This document shows, in pieces, positions 27,142 to 36,246 of a DNA stretch of 64,000 bases (within the stretch, counting starts at the first letter, position 1; the number at the start of each line of letters is the position of its first letter). Source of the stretch: Aquimarina sp. AU474 (GTDB taxonomy: Bacteria > Bacteroidota > Bacteroidia > Flavobacteriales > Flavobacteriaceae); contig NZ_OMPE01000008.1 in assembly GCF_900312815.1 (NCBI RefSeq), forward strand, positions 124,001 through 188,000, written 5' to 3'. The notes under the pieces were generated by a model. It was not told where the DNA came from, did no database searches, and saw nothing but the letters and a program-made list of their open reading frames with translations. The position numbers were made by a program, and so were the translations under genes.

Positions 27142-27942
27142 TTATAAAGCCTGCGTATATTCGTTTTTTCTTAACATCAAATCGAAATAGTTAGAAAAAC
27201 TAAAAGTGTTTAATCCATTTTTTCCAAAAGTTTGACCCACAAATTTTTTTACAGAACCATTTTTTGAAGACATATGGATATGAAAGCCCGTAGACCGTTT
27301 TTGAGAAATCCTGGATTGAAATACGTCAAATTTATCAACAGAATCAAACGCATCAATGGCAAAAATTGTAATTCCTAAGTATTTAGCGGTTTCGATATCA
27401 AACTCTGATACTGATCTAATATTTCTTTTGTTTCTCTGCATTTCTTTGGGGTGACCATGTAGTTGAGCAAGAAGCATAAGTCCTTCTCCAACTCTTGGAG
27501 CGCTGTTTAGTCCAACCCTATATGTATTGATAATAATTCCTTTGTTAGTTCTAGATTCTGGTAACCAGTCTCTAATAGCAAATATTTTCCCAGTATTTAC
27601 ATTTAAAACAATAAATACTTGATTTTCTATGCCTTCTCTAAATGTGTCGTCTGCTACTTTTTGAATTTCTTTTTGTATTTGTTTTTCGTTAGCAGTGATC
27701 ACATAACTGTTTTTGTGTAATTCTCGAATCCCTGGAGAAGAATTAGGTCCTCCTTTCTCTTCAATCACATAATTCCACTCTCTTACATCAATTACTCTTA
27801 AGTTGTTTGTTCCAGAACCGTCTGATCCGAGTTGTTCTCCGGTGACTCTATTTATATAAATATCCAATAAAGTACTGGTAAAAGAAGAGGCATGAAAAAA
27901 GGAAAACAAGCTAAGGATGAGAAGTAGTGCATTTTTTGTCAT
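27142..27942 (-). CDS. exported JAB/DUF4329-like protein (possible JAMM metallopeptidase fold)
   Basis: A 266-residue protein with a signal peptide (MTKNALLLILSLFSFFHAS). The central strand-helix-strand region contains His162-x-His164 (LHGHP) and Ser179-x-x-Asp182 (SEFD), followed by TAKYLGITIFAID, the order of the JAMM zinc motif but with 14 residues between HxH and the Ser, longer than usual. A glutamate ligand is not clearly placed. The JAB/DUF4329 relation is my inference and not a firm family call. It is the last gene of the TetR-led minus-strand run, 27 bases after the esterase. Confidence 0.6.
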   Translation of the reverse strand: MTKNALLLILSLFSFFHASSFTSTLLDIYINRVTGEQLGSDGSGTNNLRVIDVREWNYVIEEKGGPNSSPGIRELHKNSYVITANEKQIQKEIQKVADDTFREGIENQVFIVLNVNTGKIFAIRDWLPESRTNKGIIINTYRVGLNSAPRVGEGLMLLAQLHGHPKEMQRNKRNIRSVSEFDIETAKYLGITIFAIDAFDSVDKFDVFQSRISQKRSTGFHIHMSSKNGSVKKFVGQTFGKNGLNTFSFSNYFDLMLRKNEYTQAL

Positions 27943-27969
27943 CAGTATATGTTTAAACCTTCCTTAAAT

Positions 27970-28608
27970 TTAAACAATATTTTTTAAACTATTGATATTT
28001 AGTTCATGACCTCCTGGATGTGTTCTAAATTCTATTTGAGGTAAAATCCCTTTTACACGTATTTTTTCGGCTTCTACTTTTTCTATTTCAAAATAAGGAT
28101 CTTTTTCGCCAACGATGTGAGTGATTTTAGTGTTTTGGTTTAAAAAAGTAAAGTTTTCTTTTTGTAGCTCTTTCGGGAAACCACCTGAAATCATTACAAA
28201 GGCATCACTATTAATTTTATTACGAGCAATCCATCGACTTGCAATACTTACTCCTTGAGAATATCCTAATACAATAAAATTAACATGCTCAGGGATTTTT
28301 TCATAATCCATAACAGCATCTACGTACCTAAGAATATTTTCTGTTTCTCGTAATGTATTTTCTTTTGTTAACCAGCTAGAACCAACTCTTCTATAACCTT
28401 CACCTTTATAATATTTTGATGGGGCTTGCGGAGCGATAACATAGTTTTCTTCTTCTTTTAAGCTGTCGAATAATCTAATAAAATACCGGCTTAAGTAGCC
28501 TATACCATGAAATACCAGCCATACATTCTTTGTTGCAGGAGTTAGACGGTTTAGGGTCGAATAAGTATTCGTGTTTTGATACGAAATTTCTTTTTCTTGT
28601 GAATTCAT
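27970..28608 (-). CDS. alpha/beta hydrolase, carboxylesterase/phospholipase-like
   Basis: A 212-residue protein without a signal peptide. The fold matches the small carboxylesterase/thioesterase group (YpfH/LYPLA-like): the oxyanion strand LVFHGIGYLS, the nucleophile Ser117 in GYSQG, Asp170 (VGEKDPYF) and His201 (PGGHEL). It hydrolyses carboxylic or acyl esters; the substrate is unknown. It follows another hydrolase gene by 35 bases in the TetR-led run. Confidence 0.87.
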   Translation of the reverse strand: MNSQEKEISYQNTNTYSTLNRLTPATKNVWLVFHGIGYLSRYFIRLFDSLKEEENYVIAPQAPSKYYKGEGYRRVGSSWLTKENTLRETENILRYVDAVMDYEKIPEHVNFIVLGYSQGVSIASRWIARNKINSDAFVMISGGFPKELQKENFTFLNQNTKITHIVGEKDPYFEIEKVEAEKIRVKGILPQIEFRTHPGGHELNINSLKNIV

Positions 28609-28643
28609 ATGGATAATAAATAATGTGTTGTTTATAATAGGGT

Positions 28644-29495
28644 TTAATTAAGTTTAAACCAATCATAAACAATGGGCCACAAGATATCTTGATTTTTCTT
28701 TCTAAAAAAATCAAAATGCCCGATAGCCTTCAAATTATAATCTGATGGTATGAGATGTTTTCGGGTTACCGAGGCATTTTGATAGACTTTAGTTCCTAAA
28801 ATATCAACAGATTTTTTTGGAGCAAAGAGATCATCTTCGATACTTACTAAAAGCATCTGATCTTTAATGTCATTGTAATATGTAGTATTATTCCCTTTTG
28901 TAAAATGTAGCATAGAGTCTGGGTGTAATAAAAAAGTGGCCCAATCTTTTGCTACTTGAGACGTTAATGGGCTTCCTAATCCAAACCAACCAGAGGGATA
29001 GTACCCCAAAATTGATGTGGTTACGGGGACAAATATTTTAAAATTCATAAGGATTAACATCTTCATTTTTGATGTAAAATGTTTGTAAAATCCATATTGA
29101 GAAGCAATAGTAATGTATTTGTCATAATATTGATGCGCATCACTAAATCCAATGCTATTGCCACCATAACTATGACCGATCATGTACTGTTGATTTGCAG
29201 GAAACTTTTCTTTTACATGTTTGGACACGGCTTTAAAATCTTTGGCCCAAGAAAAATACCCATGTTTTTTTAAGGCACGTAAACTTTTAGATTTTGATAA
29301 TCCAATTCCTCTGTAATCAAATGTAAATACATTGCAACCCTTTTTTGCAAGTTGAGTAGCTAGGTTGAAGTAAATTTTTTGTGGTACAGCTACAGCGGGA
29401 GCAAAGACAATCGTTTTGTTATTTGGAGACTCAGGGATGAATTCATGAACCGAAATAGGGTAGCCGTCAAAAGATTGTATAGTGTATGATTCCAT
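28644..29495 (-). CDS. alpha/beta hydrolase
   Basis: A 283-residue protein. Ser109 lies in GHSYGG and the fold begins with the strand TIVFAPAVAVPQ and the YRGIGLSKS loop. His260 (AIGHFDFF) is the probable triad His; the acid is likely in LVSIEDD. The pattern resembles the serine aminopeptidase S33/lysophospholipase-like group. It starts 4 bases after the stop of the preceding hydrolase gene at 29500, so both are in one transcript. Confidence 0.85.
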   Translation of the reverse strand: MESYTIQSFDGYPISVHEFIPESPNNKTIVFAPAVAVPQKIYFNLATQLAKKGCNVFTFDYRGIGLSKSKSLRALKKHGYFSWAKDFKAVSKHVKEKFPANQQYMIGHSYGGNSIGFSDAHQYYDKYITIASQYGFYKHFTSKMKMLILMNFKIFVPVTTSILGYYPSGWFGLGSPLTSQVAKDWATFLLHPDSMLHFTKGNNTTYYNDIKDQMLLVSIEDDLFAPKKSVDILGTKVYQNASVTRKHLIPSDYNLKAIGHFDFFRKKNQDILWPIVYDWFKLN

Positions 29496-29499
29496 TTGT

Positions 29500-30330
29500 T
29501 TAGTGTTTTACTTTTTGAAAGTCTTCCGTTTGTTGATTGAAAAAAGAGAGGATTGTATTAAAGTATTCATCTCTGTAAGAAGATTTTGTTATTTGAGCGT
29601 GTTTTGCTTCAGGTATAGTGTATAATTCTGATGCGATAGGAATGGCCTTGTTAAATCTTTGCCCCGCTTTATGAGCAACAAATGTATCTGTAGCAGAATA
29701 GATGAATAATACTTTTTGCAAACTATGGGCATCTTTTATGCGATCAATCATTCGGATTTTTTTCTTTAGTCTTGGGTTAAGAAAATTCATGATTTTTAGA
29801 ACCTTATTCGCTGTAGGGAAACGAACCCAAAATTCATCTAAGGTATTTGCAGCACTTTCGATTATTGCAAAGTTATAATTGTGCTGTTCGGCAAAGGCAA
29901 TAGTCGCCCATTGTCCTCCAAGAGATACGCCTAAATAACCTAAAGGTAGTTTAGGGTAAACATTCCTAGCTTCTATTCCTGCGGCAATAATATCTTGATA
30001 ATAAAAGAAATTTCCGATTTTACTTTCGCCAAACCCGTTGATATCAAATACAAATACATTATAACCATTGGCTCTAAGGATATCAGTGTATCCATTTTTA
30101 AGGTAATACCCTTTAGCTTCTTTTCCCATTGGATGACCCAATACGATAGTGGCTTTAGACTGACCGTGTATTGTTGATGATGAGTATAAGCCTTTCAACA
30201 TAGCGCCAGAATCACTCTTAAATGAAATGGGAGTCCATTCTTCTAATTGTTTGATAGATAGAGGATTTCGCCAGGAAACCATAAATCGCCCAAAAAACGG
30301 TTTCTTAATTAGCTTATAATAACTTTTCAT
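29500..30330 (-). CDS. alpha/beta hydrolase, TetR-linked
   Basis: A 276-residue protein. Ser136 is in GVSLGG, the oxyanion region is LGHPMGKEAKG, and the strand VFVFDINGFGES matches the fold. The start codon overlaps the tetR stop by 4 bases (ATGA), so it is translationally coupled to the regulator. That makes it the first enzyme of the operon and the likeliest place to look for the inducer's chemistry. Substrate not readable. Confidence 0.85.
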   Translation of the reverse strand: MKSYYKLIKKPFFGRFMVSWRNPLSIKQLEEWTPISFKSDSGAMLKGLYSSSTIHGQSKATIVLGHPMGKEAKGYYLKNGYTDILRANGYNVFVFDINGFGESKIGNFFYYQDIIAAGIEARNVYPKLPLGYLGVSLGGQWATIAFAEQHNYNFAIIESAANTLDEFWVRFPTANKVLKIMNFLNPRLKKKIRMIDRIKDAHSLQKVLFIYSATDTFVAHKAGQRFNKAIPIASELYTIPEAKHAQITKSSYRDEYFNTILSFFNQQTEDFQKVKH

Positions 30331-30890
30331 TTGTTCGTAATTATTTTTTCCATGCGACTAACTGCATTGTTAAGGTATTTAGGATCATCATACACTTGAG
30401 TTAATAAAATGCCTCCTTCTATATCTTGTACCATTTGTTCTGCTAGGTTCAATGCTTCTTCTTCAGTATAATTGATTTCTAATAATTGTTGAAGTCCAGA
30501 GATAAAATCCTGAAAAAACAATCGTATTTCTTTTTTATATATAGGATCGAGATGGATAGTTTCTAGAGCTGTATTGGCCATAATGCAGCCTCCACTAGAC
30601 ACGCCAAATATCTTGTACATAAGTAGTTTCATTTTCTTGATCTTATCCTCAAGGCTTAGAGTATCGTTCTTAATTATTTTAAAAAGATTATGATTAAAAT
30701 AGCTATGAACAGTTGCTAATACTTCTTTTACTAATTCTTCTTTATTGTTAAAGTAGTAGTAGAAATGTGATTTTTGAATACCGCATACCTTTGATAACTC
30801 ACTTAAACTACTGTTTTGAACGCCTCTAATGCGCATAATAGGTATAACCTTTTTTAGCACTTCTTCTTTTGATGTTTTTATTTTAGGCAT
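30327..30890 (-). CDS. TetR/AcrR-family transcriptional regulator
   Basis: A 187-residue protein with a standard N-terminal HTH (about residues 5-50: SKEEVLKKVIPIMRIRG, VCGIQKSHFYYYFNNKEELV) and a helical ligand-binding C-terminal domain. Its last bases overlap the first hydrolase gene (ATGA). A palindrome lies right before its start codon (30895-30909) and is a good autoregulatory site. The divergent menI gene shares this intergenic region. Confidence 0.92.
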   Translation of the reverse strand: MPKIKTSKEEVLKKVIPIMRIRGVQNSSLSELSKVCGIQKSHFYYYFNNKEELVKEVLATVHSYFNHNLFKIIKNDTLSLEDKIKKMKLLMYKIFGVSSGGCIMANTALETIHLDPIYKKEIRLFFQDFISGLQQLLEINYTEEEALNLAEQMVQDIEGGILLTQVYDDPKYLNNAVSRMEKIITNK

Positions 30891-30894
30891 TTTA

Positions 30895-30909
30895 TTGAAC
30901 GTTCGTTAA
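30895..30909. promoter_or_regulatory. candidate TetR operator
   Basis: TTGAACGTTCGTTAA, containing the perfect 8-base palindrome GAACGTTC and near-symmetric flanks, 4 bases before the tetR start. Sites of the AACGAACGTT type are common for TetR/AcrR proteins. Binding is inferred. Confidence 0.5.
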
Positions 30910-30951
30910 AATAATAATCAAATATAGTTAGAATTATTTAATGGCATTGTA

Positions 30952-30959
30952 TATTTTTG
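30952..30959 (+). promoter_or_regulatory. -7 box of the menI-menF unit
   Basis: TATTTTTG, a full TAnnTTTG match, 20 bases before the menI ATG. No clear -33 TTG at the right distance. Confidence 0.45.
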
Positions 30960-30978
30960 TTACAAATTAGTTAATCAT

Positions 30979-31404
30979 ATGAATTTAAGCGAGGCAGAAA
31001 TCTTAAAGCAATGCGCTAAGATGTGTGAAAACACATTGATGGAGACACTTAGTATTTCTTTCTGCGAAGTAGGTGAAAATTATCTTGTTGCAAAAATGCC
31101 AGTTACACCAAAAGTACATCAGCCCGATGGAGTTTTGCACGGGGGTGCTATGGTTGCTCTTGCCGAAAGTGTAGGAAGTGCAGCTTCTTATATTTTTTTG
31201 GATGCAAGAGATTTTTTTATTCGAGGAATTGAGATTTCGGCAAATCACGTAAAAAGTGTTCGAGAAGGTTATGTGTTTGCAAGAGCAGAGATAATCCATA
31301 AAGGGAAAACTACTCAGCTTTGGGATATTAAAATACGCGATGAAGAAAAAAACCTAGTATCTATAGTTAAGTTAACCACTATCGCATTACCAAAAACAAG
31401 ATAG
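30979..31404 (+). CDS. menI: 1,4-dihydroxy-2-naphthoyl-CoA hydrolase-like hotdog thioesterase
   Basis: A 141-residue hotdog thioesterase. Blocks correspond closely to E. coli MenI (YdiI): KMPVTPKVHQPDGVLHGGAM, the catalytic Glu63 in LAESVGS, GIEISANHVKSVREGYV, and LWDIKIRDEE. It should hydrolyse DHNA-CoA to DHNA before prenylation in menaquinone synthesis. Placement 4 bases upstream of menF, and near menD and menB, supports that over a general PaaI role; the exact substrate is inferred. Confidence 0.78.
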   Translation: MNLSEAEILKQCAKMCENTLMETLSISFCEVGENYLVAKMPVTPKVHQPDGVLHGGAMVALAESVGSAASYIFLDARDFFIRGIEISANHVKSVREGYVFARAEIIHKGKTTQLWDIKIRDEEKNLVSIVKLTTIALPKTR

Positions 31405-31408
31405 TTGT

Positions 31409-32497
31409 ATGGATTCTAGGGCTATTTATGCTAAAATTGAAGAACAATTGGTATTACAACTACCTTTTGTTGCTTATCGAAAAGCCAATAAAGATGTGCT
31501 TAGTGCTTTTCTTCAAGAAAGCGATACTATATATACTGCAAATGATTATTCTAATTCGGGTTTTGTATTTGCTCCCTTTGATCAAAAGAAAGAATCATTT
31601 CTTATTCCTGCTGATTCATCCAGATATTACAATGCTGTTCTCTTAAAAGATAATTATAATGATATTGCTAAGGAACCGCATGTTAATATCACCTCAGATA
31701 TAAATGATAAAACTAAAGAGCATCATAAACAATTAGTAATTAATGGTGTAAAAAGCATTAAGACAGGGCAATTTAGAAAAGTTGTTTTATCTCGTAAAGA
31801 AGAAATAAAAACGGGTAAACCTATTGATCTATTGATTTTATTTCAACGCCTCATTGCTACATACCCTAATGCTTTTGTGTATCTCTGGTATCATCCCAAA
31901 ATTGGAATTTGGCTTGGGGCAACTCCCGAAACACTATTATCTAGTGATGGGAAACAGTTTTTTACTATGGCCTTGGCAGGTACACAATTATATGATCCAA
32001 ATACTGAAGCAAACTGGGAGAATAAAGAAGTAGAAGAACAAGAGATGGTGACTGAGTTTATCTTAAAGGAGTTGTCTTTGATTTCTAAAGATATTCGTTC
32101 ATCAAAGGCGTATACACATCGAGCAGGAACATTATTACATTTAAGAACGGATATTAACGGAGACCTGGATTTGGAAAAACCTGGCTTACAAAATGTACTT
32201 AATACTCTTCATCCAACACCGGCAGTATGCGGATTGCCAAAACAAGAAGCTAAGAAGTTTATATTAAGTAATGAAGGTTATGACAGAAAATTCTATACCG
32301 GATTTCTTGGAGAGTTGAACATAACTACTGGTCAAAAAACAGAATCTAATCTATTTGTAAACCTTCGTTGTATGGAAGTAGAACCCGAGGTCGTTAATGT
32401 ATATGTAGGCGGAGGAATAACAAAGGATTCTGATCCAGAAAAAGAATGGGAAGAAACAGTAAGGAAGACGGAGACCATGAAAAAGGTTTTGTTTTAA
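31409..32497 (+). CDS. menF: isochorismate synthase
   Basis: A 362-residue chorismate-utilising enzyme that makes isochorismate, the first committed step of menaquinone synthesis. The conserved core includes GVKSIKTGQFRKVVLSR, WLGATPETLL, FFTMALAGTQ, TPAVCGLPK, and the C-terminal NLRCMEVEPEVVNVYVGGGI. It is short for MenF, as in other Bacteroidota. A siderophore-type isochorismate synthase is the alternative, but menI upstream and menD downstream decide it. Confidence 0.9.
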   Translation: MDSRAIYAKIEEQLVLQLPFVAYRKANKDVLSAFLQESDTIYTANDYSNSGFVFAPFDQKKESFLIPADSSRYYNAVLLKDNYNDIAKEPHVNITSDINDKTKEHHKQLVINGVKSIKTGQFRKVVLSRKEEIKTGKPIDLLILFQRLIATYPNAFVYLWYHPKIGIWLGATPETLLSSDGKQFFTMALAGTQLYDPNTEANWENKEVEEQEMVTEFILKELSLISKDIRSSKAYTHRAGTLLHLRTDINGDLDLEKPGLQNVLNTLHPTPAVCGLPKQEAKKFILSNEGYDRKFYTGFLGELNITTGQKTESNLFVNLRCMEVEPEVVNVYVGGGITKDSDPEKEWEETVRKTETMKKVLF

Positions 32498-32552
32498 ATT
32501 ACTTTTAAAACATTGGCTTAAATTAGAACGATATTGTAATTTAGCATTTCGA

Positions 32553-34277
32553 ATGAAGAAACGCTTATATTCCAAAATCCCTTTATCACAAACACTTGTT
32601 GCACTTTGCGAAGCAAAGGGAATAGATCATATTGTAATTTCTCCCGGTTCTCGTAACGCACCACTAACCATAGGTTTTAGTGAACATCCAAAAATGCATT
32701 GTTATAGTATTGTTGATGAGCGATGTGCAGCTTTTTTTGCATTAGGGATAGCACAGCAATTACAAAAACCTGTAGGGCTTATTTGTACATCAGGAAGTGC
32801 ACTACTTAATTATTATCCCGCGATCGCTGAGGCTTTTTACAGTGACATTCCTTTAGTGGTTTTAAGTGCTGATCGGCCTATTGAGCGCATTGATATTGGT
32901 GATGGGCAGACGATTAGGCAGAAAAACGTATTTGAAAATCATATCTTATATTCTGCAAATTTGTATTCTGAAGTAGTTACAGAAACTGAAATACAAGACC
33001 TTAAGATACGGCAAAAACAAAGAGAGGCGCAAAAGCATAATGAGAGAGAAATTAATCTTGCATTAAACAAAGCAATAGAGAAAAAAGGCCCTGTTCATAT
33101 TAATGTTCCGTTTTATGAGCCCTTGTATGATAAGATTGAGGAGCCTACTATTTTTCCGAAAAACATACCAGTTGAGTTTCCTCAACACCGTATTTCAAAT
33201 GTGTTAGAAGGTGAGATGTTGCAGCAATGGAATACTGCAAAACGAAAAATGATTTTGATAGGAGTAAGCTCTCCAGGGATGATAGATCAAAATTTTATAA
33301 ATCATTTTGCTAAGGATCCATCTGTTTTAGTATTAACCGAAACGACATCTAATATTCATCATCCTTCTCATATTAATTGTATTGATCAATTAATTACATC
33401 GTTAACACTAGAGCAATTTGATGATTTACGACCTGATTTACTTTTGACAGTTGGAGGAATGGTGGTTTCTAAGCGTATTAAAGCTTTCTTAAGAGAGTAT
33501 CAACCTCAATCTCATTGGCATATCGATCAAATGAAGGCGTTTGATACTTATTTTTGTTTATCCGAACATATAAAATTGCGCCCTAATTCTTTCTTTTCTT
33601 GGTTTCTCGAAAAGACTGAATTTGTACGAAGTGAATATAAAACTTCCTGGATTTCTGTTAGAGAGCAAAGAAGAATAAAGCATGAACAGTATCTTGAGCA
33701 GGTTGCCTATACAGATTTAAAGGTTTTTGAATCAATTTTTGATAAAATTCCAGAGGGTCAAATGATACAATTAAGTAATAGTTCAACAGTTAGATATGCT
33801 CAGTTGTTTTCATTAAAACCTTCGTTTATGGTATACTGTAATAGAGGAACTAGTGGTATAGACGGAAGTACATCTACTGCCATCGGTGCATCACTAGCAT
33901 CAAAAGTACCAACTACGTTGATTACAGGAGATCTAAGTTTTTTTTATGATAGTAATGCTTTGTGGAATGATTACATCCCATCTAATTTTAAAGTTATTAT
34001 TATAAATAATAGTGGAGGAGGTATATTTAGAATTTTGCCTGGTAAAGAAGAAAGTGCTAACTTTAGTACATATTTTGAAACAGCACATCAGTTAACTGCA
34101 GAACATTTATCCAAGATGTTTGGTTTTATTTATAAAAGTGCAAACACTTATCAAGAGGTTCAAAAAGGTCTAGAACAGTTATATGAACATGATGACCAAC
34201 CCAGGATATTAGAGATTTTTACCCCAAGAAAAGAAAACGATAGTGCTTTAATCGGTTATTTTAAGCATTTCATCTAA
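32553..34277 (+). CDS. menD: SEPHCHC synthase
   Basis: A 574-residue thiamine-diphosphate enzyme that joins isochorismate and 2-oxoglutarate. The N-terminal pyrimidine-binding region carries ISPGSRNAPLTIGF and DERCAAFFALGIAQ. The middle domain is less conserved. The C-terminal pyrophosphate-binding motif runs GDLSFFYDSNALWN to INNSGGGIFRILPG. All are hallmarks of MenD. It follows menF by 55 bases. Confidence 0.95.
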   Translation: MKKRLYSKIPLSQTLVALCEAKGIDHIVISPGSRNAPLTIGFSEHPKMHCYSIVDERCAAFFALGIAQQLQKPVGLICTSGSALLNYYPAIAEAFYSDIPLVVLSADRPIERIDIGDGQTIRQKNVFENHILYSANLYSEVVTETEIQDLKIRQKQREAQKHNEREINLALNKAIEKKGPVHINVPFYEPLYDKIEEPTIFPKNIPVEFPQHRISNVLEGEMLQQWNTAKRKMILIGVSSPGMIDQNFINHFAKDPSVLVLTETTSNIHHPSHINCIDQLITSLTLEQFDDLRPDLLLTVGGMVVSKRIKAFLREYQPQSHWHIDQMKAFDTYFCLSEHIKLRPNSFFSWFLEKTEFVRSEYKTSWISVREQRRIKHEQYLEQVAYTDLKVFESIFDKIPEGQMIQLSNSSTVRYAQLFSLKPSFMVYCNRGTSGIDGSTSTAIGASLASKVPTTLITGDLSFFYDSNALWNDYIPSNFKVIIINNSGGGIFRILPGKEESANFSTYFETAHQLTAEHLSKMFGFIYKSANTYQEVQKGLEQLYEHDDQPRILEIFTPRKENDSALIGYFKHFI

Positions 34278-34384
34278 TTTCTTTAGTTTAATATAATTTG
34301 TAGATGAATTATTCATTTATAATTCATCTATATTTGATATATCGATGTTAAAAATTAACTAAAAACCTAAAACATTATCATCTT

Positions 34385-34726
34385 ATGAGTAAAAGAGACG
34401 AATTAATCGCTAAGTATGCTGCTGATATCAAAGACAAAATTGGTCAGACTCCAGACATGGATTTATTAACTAAGGTTACGATTGGTTGTGGGCCTTCAAT
34501 TTATAATGCAGATGCTGCAACTGTTTCTGGTAGCGATCAAAGCGAGCTAGATACTGTGAAAAAGAATTTTCTTATCAAAAAATTAGGGCTTTCTGATGGT
34601 TCTAAGTTAGACGAAGCTATAGCTTCTGTTATCGAGCAATATGGTAAATCAAACCGTAATAAGTATAGAGCGGTTGTTTATTATCTTTTAACAAAGCATT
34701 TTAAGAAAGAGTCTGTATATAAATAG
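34385..34726 (+). CDS. DUF2853-family protein
   Basis: A 113-residue cytosolic helical protein, recognisable as DUF2853 by its start (SKRDELIAKYAADIKDK), the central TKVTIGCGPSIYNADAATVSG and the C-terminal NKYRAVVYYLLTKHF. No function is known for the family. It is followed by a terminator and thus ends the men-side transcript; its own promoter is not obvious. Confidence 0.85.
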   Translation: MSKRDELIAKYAADIKDKIGQTPDMDLLTKVTIGCGPSIYNADAATVSGSDQSELDTVKKNFLIKKLGLSDGSKLDEAIASVIEQYGKSNRNKYRAVVYYLLTKHFKKESVYK

Positions 34727-34755
34727 TATTTGATATTCTTTCAGAAAAAAATAAT

Positions 34756-34782
34756 AGGTGTGCCATTGGCGCACCTTTTTTT
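34756..34782 (+). terminator. terminator after the DUF2853 gene
   Basis: A 9-bp stem with one G-T pair (AGGTGTGCC with GGCGCACCT), a 3-base loop and a 7-base T-run. Confidence 0.85.
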
Positions 34783-34816
34783 CGTTTAATTACCCCGTAG
34801 AGAGAGATTAAAAAAT

Positions 34817-34824
34817 TATCTTTG
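34817..34824 (+). promoter_or_regulatory. -7 box of the CvfB-like gene
   Basis: TATCTTTG, a full TAnnTTTG match, 15 bases before the ATG at 34840, just after the upstream terminator. Confidence 0.5.
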
Positions 34825-34839
34825 CGCAAAAAATAAGAC

Positions 34840-35679
34840 ATGCTTGCATTAGGAGTCTATAATACATTGGAAATATTAAGAGATAGAGAACCCGGTTTAT
34901 TTTTGGGAGATGAAGATGGGAATGAAGTGTTGCTTCCTAATAAATATGTTCCGGAGGAATTTGAAATCGGAGATAAAATAAAAGTATTTGTATATCTAGA
35001 TAGCTCTGAACGCATTGTATCTACTACATTAGAGCCCTATGCTACTGTAAAATCCTTTGCTTATTTAAAATGTACTAATGTTTCTGAAATTGGAGCTTTC
35101 TTAGATTGGGGATTAGAGAAAGATCTTTTCGTCCCATTTAGAGAACAGGCATCAAAAATGAGGGTTGGGAGCTGGTATTTGGCTTATGTATATTTAGATG
35201 AAGAAACGAATAGACTTGTCGCTTCTAGTAAAACCAATGCATTTCTTGATAATTCGTTAGTGCTATTGTCGTCATATGATGAAGTTGAATTAATTGCATC
35301 TCATCCATCCCCTCAAGGTTGGAATATGATTGTAAATCAAAAACATTTAGGATTGGTGTATTCTGATGAGATTTTTCAGAAAATTACTCCTGGCGATCAA
35401 ATTAAAGGGTATGTGAAAAAAGTACGACCCGATGGTAAAATTGATCTTACCCTACAACGACACGGTTTTAGAAGTATTGAACCTAATGCTCAGCAAATTC
35501 TAAATGAATTGAAAGCTAGTGGTGGATTTATTGATTTAAATGATAAGTCAGACCCTGATGATATCAAAGAGGTTTTTCAATTAAGCAAAAAAAGTTTCAA
35601 AAAAGCTATAGGAACTCTATATAAAGCCAGAAAAATTTCTATCGAAAAAGATGGAATACGATTGCTTGAGCAATCCTAA
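34840..35679 (+). CDS. CvfB-like S1-domain RNA-binding protein
   Basis: A 279-residue protein with several S1-like OB folds in tandem (for example the GAFLDWGLEKDLFVPFREQ segment and the third repeat, KGYVKKVRPDGKIDLTLQRHG) and a winged-helix C-terminus (KKSFKKAIGTLYKARKI). That is the CvfB plan. CvfB affects virulence-factor expression in staphylococci; in Bacteroidota its role is unknown. It has its own -7 box and is not linked in function to the men genes around it. Confidence 0.88.
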   Translation: MLALGVYNTLEILRDREPGLFLGDEDGNEVLLPNKYVPEEFEIGDKIKVFVYLDSSERIVSTTLEPYATVKSFAYLKCTNVSEIGAFLDWGLEKDLFVPFREQASKMRVGSWYLAYVYLDEETNRLVASSKTNAFLDNSLVLLSSYDEVELIASHPSPQGWNMIVNQKHLGLVYSDEIFQKITPGDQIKGYVKKVRPDGKIDLTLQRHGFRSIEPNAQQILNELKASGGFIDLNDKSDPDDIKEVFQLSKKSFKKAIGTLYKARKISIEKDGIRLLEQS

Positions 35680-35686
35680 AAAATAC

Positions 35687-36088
35687 TTAATACGCTAACC
35701 CAGTAATAGGGCAAAAGGCACCACTATAAAACCCAGCATCCTTATAAGCAATATTTTTTACGCCGCCACTATTGTTTGAATTGGAGGATCCGTTTCCTGA
35801 GACTCTAAAACTAAACGATTTTGGTTGTTCTATAGCTACATTGTATTTTGGAGCTATAAAATGTTCTTGCGGTAATTCTAAAATCGAAGTTTTCTTTCTT
35901 AAATACTGTTCTCTTAAATCTATTGAAAGATCTATCTCTAACAACTGATATTTTTCAACAGAATTTTCTTCTACCACTAAGGATAAAGGAGCAGCTAATT
36001 GTTCCCATTCAATAGTGTGAATTGTGGTTTCTTGTCCAAATGATAAAATGCTAATACTTCCAAAAAATAATATCAAAAACGATTTCAT
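35687..36088 (-). CDS. exported hypothetical protein
   Basis: About 133 residues with a signal peptide (MKSFLILFFGSISILSFGQ). The mature protein has a few beta-like stretches, a Gly/Asn/Ser-rich segment near the C-terminus and a lone Cys near the end (GAFCPITGLAY). No family is recognised. I chose the ATG at 36088 over the ATG two codons earlier because it gives a cleaner signal peptide. It converges on the CvfB-like gene with 7 bases between stops. Confidence 0.65.
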   Translation of the reverse strand: MKSFLILFFGSISILSFGQETTIHTIEWEQLAAPLSLVVEENSVEKYQLLEIDLSIDLREQYLRKKTSILELPQEHFIAPKYNVAIEQPKSFSFRVSGNGSSNSNNSGGVKNIAYKDAGFYSGAFCPITGLAY

Positions 36089-36219
36089 GTGCATAAATAT
36101 AAAGTCTATTCGATTAAAATCATCAAAAACTATGCTAAAATCTCTTCTAATTTATATTTAAAATTAAATTTTAAGGGATTTACCCTATAAATGATGCGGT
36201 CGAATATGCTATATTGTGT

Positions 36220-36227
36220 TATTTTTG
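36220..36227 (+). promoter_or_regulatory. -7 box of menB
   Basis: TATTTTTG, a full TAnnTTTG match. It lies downstream of an upstream in-frame ATG at 36214, so transcripts would begin past that codon. This supports ATG 36247 as the true menB start. Confidence 0.5.
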
Positions 36228-36246
36228 GGGGACAAAAAAATATATA

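Noticed and set aside
34385-34726. DUF2853 as part of menaquinone synthesis
   Set aside because: Only position suggests it; the family is found without men genes nearby and nothing in the sequence supports it.
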